Position numbers and translations under genes: made by a program. DNA of 33,165 bases from contig PNLP01000071.1 in the NCBI GenBank assembly GCA_013823135.1, positions 1 to 33,165 on the forward strand, written 5' to 3'. Under the pieces are notes generated by a model. It did no database searches. It had not been told where the DNA came from and saw only the letters and a list, made by a program, of their open reading frames with translations. This DNA is from Planctomycetaceae bacterium (GTDB taxonomy: Bacteria > Planctomycetota > Planctomycetia > Gemmatales > Gemmataceae). This document shows positions 1 to 7,700 of this stretch, one piece after another; within the stretch, counting starts at the first letter, position 1; each line of letters opens with the position of its first letter.

Positions 1-165
1 GAGGGGAAGCCGTTCTTCTCGCTGGAGTTCGTCGAGAGCGGTTCGTGGGCCGGGCGGCAGGCTCGTGTCGCACTCCTTCGAGGTTCGTGCGGTGGCGTTC
101 TCTCCCGACGGTGAGCGCTCGCCACCTCCGGGTTCGAGACCCTCGTGTACCTCTGGGAAACAATG
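1..165 (+). pseudogene. Remnant of a Ser/Thr kinase-WD40 gene
   Basis: Frame 1 from base 1 reads FFSLEFVESGS, very like the hinge region of planctomycete Hanks-type kinases. About 15 codons later frame 2 reads HSFEVRAVAFSPDGE (from 68), a typical WD40 blade. At 118 frame 1 resumes with LATSGFETLVYLWE, the end of the same blade. A kinase hinge joined directly to a WD40 blade, with a frame change inside the blade, means most of the kinase domain and earlier blades are gone. Kinase-WD40 fusions are common in this group. The fragment runs off the left edge, so its 5' extent is unknown. I infer a decayed gene rather than an active one. Confidence 0.6.
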
Positions 166-1075
166 CGAAGGCAACCCGTGCCCCTTGTCGCCTCACGTCC
201 CGGACAACAACCCTGACGCGGGCAACCGTAGGGGTGTCGGAGTCTGGCGGTGGTCGCCACGCAGTGTGATCTCATTGATTTTCAGCCGCTATGGCGAGCC
301 GCGATCGCACTCCTGAATTCGCTCAGAAAGACGCAGCTTGCATCTGGAAATGTAGTCTCGGTCCAATTTGGCTGCGTTGCGAAAAGAAATCACGACGGCA
401 GCTGTCCCGCAAGCATCAACCCTTGGACACCATCGTCATTTGGCGCTGGTTCCCGAGCGATCTGGGCACGGACACGGTGATGCTAAGCGACGGAAGCGTG
501 ACAACGTTGATGCCGGCCCGGACTCTGTCGCTCGACTGCCCGCGTGGGGTGGGCATCGATAATACCCCGTGGCCACTGATGCGTGGAAACCGCCCCTGAC
601 AGAGGAAGATGATCCCAGCACGCTCTCCTATATCAACGTGTATCGTTGGCATCCCGGCCGGGAATCCTACCTTTCATTCGTACGTGTGCTTACCTATCAA
701 CGCTCACGTCAAACTGACCCACTACCGCTCATCTGATCGGACAACGGATCTTGCCGAATGATACCAAACCAAATTCATACCCAAGAGGCCGCCTTCGGCG
801 TGCTGCCCGGTTTCTGCTTTTGCTATAGCGGCGATGAGGCGGGTTCGTCGTGCGGTGCTCTGACCACAGGTTCAAACGCGGGGTGTTAGACGTTGGACGT
901 GCTTCCTGAACCGCGACAAGCCGACTCCGCAGCGGAAGCCGAAGAAGTAAGTGAAATCGGCAACCGAAGAGGAATAGGAATTGGGGCGATGGCCCGCCGT
1001 TCTGCTCTGTGGGCTTGAACGAATCGGAAGCGGTGGAGAAGTCGCGCGATAGGTGATTGCACTTGGCCCGAACGG
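166..1075. other. No intact gene; degenerate sequence
   Basis: Nothing here is convincing as a gene. Short open frames exist on both strands but lack recognisable motifs. The best is a + frame at 581-736 with no start codon, reading WKPPLTEEDDPSTLSYINVY, which could be the tail of a decayed gene. Together with the fragments on either side, the stretch looks like accumulated debris. Confidence 0.4.
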
Positions 1076-1240
1076 CCAATCCCGGCGAAGGCCCACCCCG
1101 GTGCCGACACCATCACCTTCAACGCGAGTCTCGGCAGGCAGTCGATCATACTTGGCGGCGTACAACTCCTCCTGAGCGACACGACGGGAGCAACGACGAT
1201 CACCGGGCCGGCCGGCACATTGGCGATGCCTTCGTCCTGA
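1076..1240 (+). pseudogene. Fragment of a beta-helix/surface-repeat protein
   Basis: The frame from about 1076 to the TGA at 1238 reads GADTITFNASLG, then LLLSDTTGATTITGPAGTLA. This is the characteristic repeat of large planctomycete right-handed beta-helix surface proteins (pattern GxDTITF...G.L.L.DTTG.TTITGPA). No start codon or further repeats are present; it covers about one repeat of a gene that normally encodes many. It lies tail to tail with the protease gene on the other strand. The identification is from motif memory. Confidence 0.55.
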
Positions 1241-1277
1241 TCAAGATCGAGAAGCAGCATCTCGGCAGGTTGTTGAC

Positions 1278-4226
1278 TCACTTCTTCGCTGTTGGGAAGA
1301 GACTGCGGACCACCTCCACCGGAACCGCAAACCCGACATTGTCGAGTTTCGCCTTGAGGGTCACGATCCCGACGACTCGGCCAGCGTCATCGACCAGCGG
1401 TCCTCCCGAATTACCCGGGTTCACTGCGGCTGAGTGCTGGATGTACGGCCGGTCGTCGATCTTGCGGGCCGCGGCGGCTACCACTCCGTCGCTGATCGAC
1501 TGCTCCAACACATCCCTCCCGAGTCCGGGGCTGCCGATCGCATACACCTTTGCTCCTGCCTTCGGCGATGCCAGCGCGACTCCAAGAGGAACCAACTTCG
1601 GGCCGTCTTCCGGTAATCGCACCACCGCGAGGTCGGCCGACTCGGACCGGTAGATTACCTTCGCCTTCGTCTCCTTCCCGCGAACCAGCGTCTTGTCCTT
1701 CAGGGTGAACGTCAGCACGGTCACCTCGTCTGCCGCGTCCACGACGTGGGCGTTCGTCAGAATCAGGTCGCCGCGGCCGACACACACGCCAGAGCCGCTC
1801 CCGTTCTGAGTCTTGATGACGACCACCGATTGGGCAACCAACTCGTACACCGCTTCTCCGCTGAGTTTGCCCCCGACTCCCGGGTCCGGGAGGACCGGAA
1901 GATCCTTCACGGGTCCGGCAGTCTCGGTCGTCCCTGTGGCTGTGCCGAGCTTCGCCACACTGTCCGCATCAGCGTCCAGTTTCGCTGCTCGGAGCGACTC
2001 CACCAGCATCCGGATCATTCGCGGATCGGCCTTATCGACTTCGAGAGCAGACGCCCGGCAGTACGCGGCCTTCAGTTTATCTCCGCGGGTACTGTAGAGG
2101 CGAGCCAACCCTTCGAGTGCCAGCGGCGTGATGTCGGTTTGGCCAGCGTCGCCACGAATCGCTGCGATGAAGCCGGCCTCGGCATCCTCTGCCATGTCCT
2201 TCCGCGCCTGGAGTTCTGCCAAGAAGAACTGGATCGGTGGCACGTTCGGAGTGGTCGTGTTCGCCTTCTTCAGTTTGTACAACGCGATACCCAGCACCTC
2301 TGCCGATCCGCTGCGGAGTGCCTTGATCGCTTCGGAAACGAGAGCGATCGTTGCATCGTCCTTGGCGTGGGTCGGGTGTGCCGCCCAGTGCGTCGGCCGT
2401 TCGCTCCGCCCGAACTTCGTCACCCGGGTGATCACCTGCCGGATGACCTCGGGAGTAACCTCGGCAGGAACTGCGAATGTCTTCAGGCTGTCGATTGGGC
2501 TGGCGACCGCGGTGGTCAGCTTGTTCCCCCCGATCAGCGGAACCGGCTTCATCACGGCGGCTTTCGCAGCAATCGCCTCTTCATCCTGCGTGAGTTTGAT
2601 CTGGTAAGCGGTCACGCCCTTCCCGCTCCGTGCCGCGATCAGCGTGCGGCCGTCCCCTGCCCACGTCATCACGCCGGACCATTTCCCGGAGACGGCGTTC
2701 TTATCCTCTGTCGCCTCGGAGCCAATCGGGTACACGGACAACTTGCCAGCGTTCGCGGCGGCCACGGTGACGGTCACCGGATTGATGCACACGCCCAGGG
2801 GATAGGCCCCGGTTCCGAAGAAGCCCTTCGGTGTTTCCGTGTTTGAACTATCGAACACGGCGACACCGTATCCGCCTGCCGCGGACTTCTGCGTTGGTCG
2901 ATAGCCGCCACCCCCGACAAGGGCGATCGTCGATCCGTCCACGCCGACGACCAACCGCGAAGCGTTCGATGCGGCGTTGTCCCGCGCTTCGGCGAGAAGT
3001 AACCCCGTCGGCGTGATGACCGAAGCGAACAGTGTAGCCTGCATCCACTCGACCGGGCGGGCGACCTGGAAGACGCGGCCGTCGATCACGACGAATCCGC
3101 CCGGAGCCTGCCGGTCCGGCTTCTGGTAGCTGTAGACGATGTGCTGGCCCGGGTGCCCTGCAACGACGTGACCAGGCGTGTTCGTGGCGGTAACCTTCCG
3201 GGATTTCATGTCAAACTGGTGAACGACCCCGTCGAGCGGGAAGAACACGCGGCCGCGGGCCGGTGCTGCAAAGAACGTTTTCGGTGCCGGCTTGTCGAGT
3301 TCGTGAGAAGCGAGCGTCTTGCCGGTCTGCACATCAACACGGTCGAAGCGATCGGGCTTCGTCCGGGAGAGATACAGGGCACCATCCACGAGGCACGCTC
3401 CCACGAAGGCGGCGGTTTCGATCTTGCGGACGGCGAGCTTCTCGCCAGGTGTGATCAGGAAAAAAGACGCGCCTTCGGTGAGCGCAAGGACGTACTTGCC
3501 GGCAGGGTCGGGAAGGAGTTCCCGGATGGTATCGTCGATCTCGACATCCAGTTTGACCTCTTCGAGGTCTGGGCGGGTGGCCCGGGGTTTGCCGATGGGA
3601 GGTGGGGACTCGACTCGGAGGACGCGGGCAGACTCGGCGGTGCCGATGTTCTTGAAGAATTCGCGAACCATGTTGATGTCACAGTTGCGGGCCTTGTCCT
3701 CGTAGGCCATTGCGATTGCGATGGCGGCGGGAAGCGGCTTCTTCAGATCGCGGAGGGAAATGGCGAGGTTGCGGTACGCCTTGGCTCGTTGCTGGTATTC
3801 GTTGTCGTAGTCTTCCAGGACTGCCCGGGCGAACCACTTGGCGGCTTCCTCTGGATCCCCGAGTCGTCCATGAGTAAGCCCAACGTTAGTGGCCGCGAGC
3901 GCCCTCAGGTTCCGCGTCGCTCGGGTGTCGTCCGCGAACATAACCTTGTATTCCGCGAACGCTTCGTCGATGTTGCCGGCGTCGCCGTGAGCGAGAGCCA
4001 ACTGGAAGTGAGCCATCCCGCATTTCGGGTCGAGTTTGATCGCCTCGCGTAAGGATGCGATCGCATCTTTGGGCCGGCCAGCCGTCGATGCCTGCATTCC
4101 CTTCTGGATCAGCTTGGCGGCATCGAGGTTGTCAGTGCCATACTGAGCGCGGAGATCGGTCTGTGCGGCCACCGGGGCGGCGCAGGTCAGCACGAACACT
4201 GCCGCAAGCAACTGGAGGGTGCGCAC
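1278..4226 (-). CDS. Secreted TPR/propeller-like protein with C-terminal trypsin-like (HtrA-type) protease
   Basis: A 982-residue exported protein. I place the start at GTG 4226 because GGAG lies 6 nt upstream and the new N-terminus is a clean signal peptide (VRTLQLLAAVFVLTCAAP, ending AAQ); an in-frame ATG at 4295 would bury it. Residues about 25-220 form TPR-like helices (AHFQLALAHGDAGNIDEAFA, EEAAKWFARAVLEDYDNEYQ). About 230-600 are beta-rich with propeller-like strands, followed by a second helical stretch. Residues about 806-982 are an S1C-type protease: His in TNAHVVDA (about 827), Asp in SADLAVVRL (about 865), Ser in NPGNSGGPL (about 940). No PDZ domain follows, unlike classical DegP/HtrA. 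All three catalytic residues are present, so it is probably active, perhaps with the other parts as substrate or partner platform. The substrate is unknown. The gene is monocistronic as far as can be seen. Confidence 0.88.
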   Translation of the reverse strand: MRTLQLLAAVFVLTCAAPVAAQTDLRAQYGTDNLDAAKLIQKGMQASTAGRPKDAIASLREAIKLDPKCGMAHFQLALAHGDAGNIDEAFAEYKVMFADDTRATRNLRALAATNVGLTHGRLGDPEEAAKWFARAVLEDYDNEYQQRAKAYRNLAISLRDLKKPLPAAIAIAMAYEDKARNCDINMVREFFKNIGTAESARVLRVESPPPIGKPRATRPDLEEVKLDVEIDDTIRELLPDPAGKYVLALTEGASFFLITPGEKLAVRKIETAAFVGACLVDGALYLSRTKPDRFDRVDVQTGKTLASHELDKPAPKTFFAAPARGRVFFPLDGVVHQFDMKSRKVTATNTPGHVVAGHPGQHIVYSYQKPDRQAPGGFVVIDGRVFQVARPVEWMQATLFASVITPTGLLLAEARDNAASNASRLVVGVDGSTIALVGGGGYRPTQKSAAGGYGVAVFDSSNTETPKGFFGTGAYPLGVCINPVTVTVAAANAGKLSVYPIGSEATEDKNAVSGKWSGVMTWAGDGRTLIAARSGKGVTAYQIKLTQDEEAIAAKAAVMKPVPLIGGNKLTTAVASPIDSLKTFAVPAEVTPEVIRQVITRVTKFGRSERPTHWAAHPTHAKDDATIALVSEAIKALRSGSAEVLGIALYKLKKANTTTPNVPPIQFFLAELQARKDMAEDAEAGFIAAIRGDAGQTDITPLALEGLARLYSTRGDKLKAAYCRASALEVDKADPRMIRMLVESLRAAKLDADADSVAKLGTATGTTETAGPVKDLPVLPDPGVGGKLSGEAVYELVAQSVVVIKTQNGSGSGVCVGRGDLILTNAHVVDAADEVTVLTFTLKDKTLVRGKETKAKVIYRSESADLAVVRLPEDGPKLVPLGVALASPKAGAKVYAIGSPGLGRDVLEQSISDGVVAAAARKIDDRPYIQHSAAVNPGNSGGPLVDDAGRVVGIVTLKAKLDNVGFAVPVEVVRSLFPTAKK

Positions 4227-4315
4227 GGGCAACTCCGACTGGGTTGTTTGGTGTTTGGGCGTCAGTCTAACATGCCGTAATGATTTGTGGAACAATTACC
4301 CGCCTATGCCTGTGA

Positions 4316-4399
4316 ATCTGCGAACGCAAGCTCATCGAGCAGGCGTTCGCTCTGAACCACGCGGTCAAGTCGCTGACCAAGATCCTCGACGACGCTCAC
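4316..4399 (+). pseudogene. Short fragment of an ExeA/TniB-like AAA ATPase
   Basis: After an in-frame TGA the frame reads ERKLIEQAFALNHAVKSLTK and then ILDDAHP. The last part matches the Walker B region of the ATPase remnant at 10387-10981 (KSLTTILDDAH). At the DNA level 4362-4399 and 10522-10559 differ at only about five positions. The match stops at 4399, exactly where the truncated PQQ gene on the other strand begins. This is a piece of a related mobile element, not a gene. Confidence 0.6.
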
Positions 4400-4400
4400 C

Positions 4401-4718
4401 CGGTCCCGGATACGTTCCGCGAGGGTGCCACGGCCAGTCGAACCGTTCCTTCCAGAGTTCGGCTCCGGACTCCGCGTCGATCGCGATCAGGAACATGCCC
4501 GCGCTGGTCTGAAACAGCGTGAACGCTCTTCCCTCGGCGACCACGAACGCCGAGTAGCCTGCGCCGAGTTCGCGCGTCCAGAGCATCGGCGGCCTGGCCG
4601 TGGGCCAACTCGAAATGATACCCGTCTCGCGGGAATGGGCGTCGTACCGCGGGCCTCGCAAATGCGGCCAATCCCCTGCGGAAGCGATGAGAACCAGGAT
4701 GACCGCGCACCGATTCAA
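4401..4718 (-). pseudogene. Truncated PQQ-binding-like beta-propeller protein (N-terminal part only)
   Basis: The frame from a likely TTG start at 4718 (AGG 5 nt upstream) gives a short hydrophobic leader (CAVILVLIASAGD) and the family hallmark DWPHLRGPRYD. A propeller blade with IDAESGAELWKERFDWPW and GTYPGP follows. In this family GTYPGP is normally followed by several hundred more residues. Here homology stops at 4401 and is replaced by an unrelated ATPase fragment, so about 106 codons survive. It starts 25 bp after the DUF4132 gene ends on the same strand and may once have been third in that operon. Intact relatives are secreted, BamB-like propellers. Confidence 0.7.
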
Positions 4719-4743
4719 ACGGAACCTCGGCTGATCGGCAAGC

Positions 4744-7700
4744 TCACTTCGCGACGATTTGGGCCAGGATCGAAGGATCCTGGATTTCCTTGTCGCGTGC
4801 CAGCAACAGCACCTTCGAGACCATTTCTGCCGTGCGGGGGTCGTCGTCCGCGAACGGGAGGAACAGGCGGCCGCGGTGCTGAGCATTCACCGGGACAACG
4901 CAGAGCGAACCGCCCGGTTGTTTGTGAACCACCCCGCTCCCAAGGTGAACAGAGTAATGCCCATACTCACCCTGGATCAGAGCGTGTTTACTGTCGAGTT
5001 GAACGTTCGCCAGCTTCAACAGTCGGCACGTCTCGCGGACGAGATCGGCCCGCATCGCCACGGTCGATTGTGTCGCCTCGGGATCGACACCGCCAACGTG
5101 CGCAACGCTCACAACAAGGTCGAGGTCGCGCATCACCTCGCTGAAAATCTTCTTCGGAACATCGGACAGCGACATCGTCTTCCAGTCGCCGCGACGATGG
5201 AACACGGCTTCGCGGATTGCCGGGGCTGCGGCATCGGCGGGCGTCGAATAACCGTGATCGAAGTCCACGCTCACAACGAGGTTTGCTGCGCGATAGAGCT
5301 TGCTGATGTCGTCCCGCGTTGACCAACCACGAGTCGCGAACAATGCCTTCGATTGTTGCTCGTTGACCTGATGCCCCGAGTAACGGCGCGACTTGTCGCC
5401 GTCCTCTTTCTCGGCCGGGGTCAGCACGTAGATCTCGCGGAAGACCTGCTTGAACGGCTGACGGCGTTCCGTTCGGAAGCACTCACCCTGCCATTCGTGC
5501 CAGTCGCCCGCATCGAGCAGATCGAGCGGGTGCGCGATCGACCACTCGTCGGCGGCCTTCACGGGAGTTGTCTTACCATCCCAGTTCTTGAGCGCTGTGC
5601 CGCCTTTCACAGGGTAGCCCATTCCTGAAGGCGTCTTGAGCACGAGCCGTTCGAGAAGCGGGCGGACGAGAGCGTGTTCCATCAGTGCCTTCAACTCGGC
5701 CGCACGGAAGAGATCCCCGGAACACATCGCCTGTTCGAGCGAGCGTTTCGTGCTCGCTGCAATCCGGGTGAGGTTCTTCTTTCGCTCCAGTAGCTCGGCA
5801 ATCTTGGCGTTCTTCTTCGCTTCGGCTGGCAGCGATTTCAGTGGATTGCCGTTCTTGGTGGTAGCGAGGAGCAATTCCCCATCTGCGTTGAGACTCAGGC
5901 TGACGGCGATATTCTTCACCGTTACCGTGACTGGTCCCTTCGCGATATCGGCAACCTCGCGGGCAGTGACGGCCCATTCGAGCCGCACAGGATCGGCGAA
6001 CCCCGCAGTGACCGCGAGGTTCTCCATCCCCAGTCGTGCGGCCTGCATTGCCGGCTCTTTCGAGAGCGAACTCAGCCCCCGGGCGTAGCGTTCGTATTCC
6101 TTCAGCACCTTGTAGCGATCCGCGAGTTCGGCATCGCGTTTCGCCTGATCCTCGGGCAACGGGAGCAATCCGAGATGCCGAACCGCTTCCTTGAGGAACT
6201 TCGAGCGGATCCCGTGGACTAAATCCTTCTTCTTGGTTTTGCCCAGAAGCACATCGGCGAGGCGAGCCGCTTTCTTGTGCCCCTGGCCGTAACCCAGGAA
6301 CTTGGCAGCAGCCTCGATGGTGTCCCATCGAGTCGCGCTTCCGACCTCGGCGTAGGCTTTGTGGAACCACGCCACGTCGATCAACCCGTCCTCGCGCTGC
6401 TCGGCGGAAAGATTGGTGCGAGCCTTCAGGATCGTCTGCCACTGCGTGTCTGGCTTCGACTTTTTGTTTGATTCATCCGTGTCATCGTCATCGTCGTCAT
6501 CAGTGCTGTCGAACTCGCTCTCCCAGCGGTTCTCAGTGTGCGCCATGAACCAGTACACGGCTTCCGCGTAGCCCGGCCATTTGATCGCAGCAGCAACGTG
6601 TTCGACCCAGCGGGGATTAACCAAACCAAGCTCGACGATCCGTTCGATCTCGAACTGCCCGGCGGCGATCGCCTCCTTCGTTGCGGTGGCGAAGGCTTCC
6701 GGAGTGTCGGCAGGAAGTGGCAGACACTTCTGGATCAACCCCGTGAGCACGGCGGGTTTGTTTTCGCTTTCGCCCCAGCGGGCTGTCTTCCCGAAGCCGT
6801 GCTTGCCGAGCGCCGCGATCAACTTGAACAGCGTCTCGCGACCAAAAAGTTGCTTGATGCTGTTAGCAGCTTTCGTTGCGGCCGTCGGAGTCTCGCCGCG
6901 GATCAGTTCGAGTTCGATCACCCGGGCGACGATTTCGTTTACGGCTTGCTTCAATTCGGGCTGCCTGGCGAAAACCGGGTAGAGCGTGTCCGCATTTGGT
7001 GAAGTCAGTGCCTCAAGCGAATCGAACGACGTACCCCAGCGTTCCCGGGGTCGCGGGCCGATGAGATGATCCTGGAAGTCCACCAGGGTTACGGCATCAG
7101 CAGCGTAGGCCGAGAGGAGTATCGACAAGTCCGGTCGGAGCCGTTGCACTCCGGGGATCGGCTCGTCACGCCAGCGTTCCAGTTGGTACAGGCGAACGTC
7201 GTGCGTTGCACTCCAGTCCGTTGCCGTGCGGTTGTTCGTCGCGAGTCGGAGCCACGTGTGGAATTCGTCGTCTTCCCGCCATTCGATCACATTTTCTTCG
7301 TCGTCGTCATCGAAATCATCATCGTCATCTCCTGCTCCTTCCGGCTTGGCGAGTGGAGTCTGACCGATCACAATCTGCGGCACGAGAGCGAACGCGGTTT
7401 CAGCGGCATCGAGCAGGAAGTCGCTCGCTCCACTCGGCCGATAGAGCTTCTCAAACCATCCGAGCAGTTGCTCAATCAGAACGTCATAGCGGAGCTTCAC
7501 CCGGTCCTTGGGGATGACCTGTTCCTTGGCTTTATTGAACGCGATCTTGGCCGGTGTTGGCTTCTCGTCATCGTCCTCATCGTCGTCATCCCAGTCATCG
7601 TCACCTTCTTCACCCTCACGGATTTCGATCGTGGGAAGGGCAATCGCGCGGAGTAGTTCAAACCCGTCGGCATCGCGAGTCTTGGCAGAGCGAGACTTCC

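Noticed and set aside
769..780. CCAAATTCATAC matching the 28-bp block near the 38-bp repeats
   Set aside because: Only 12 bp agree and the 38-bp unit does not follow, so a link to the element is not supported.
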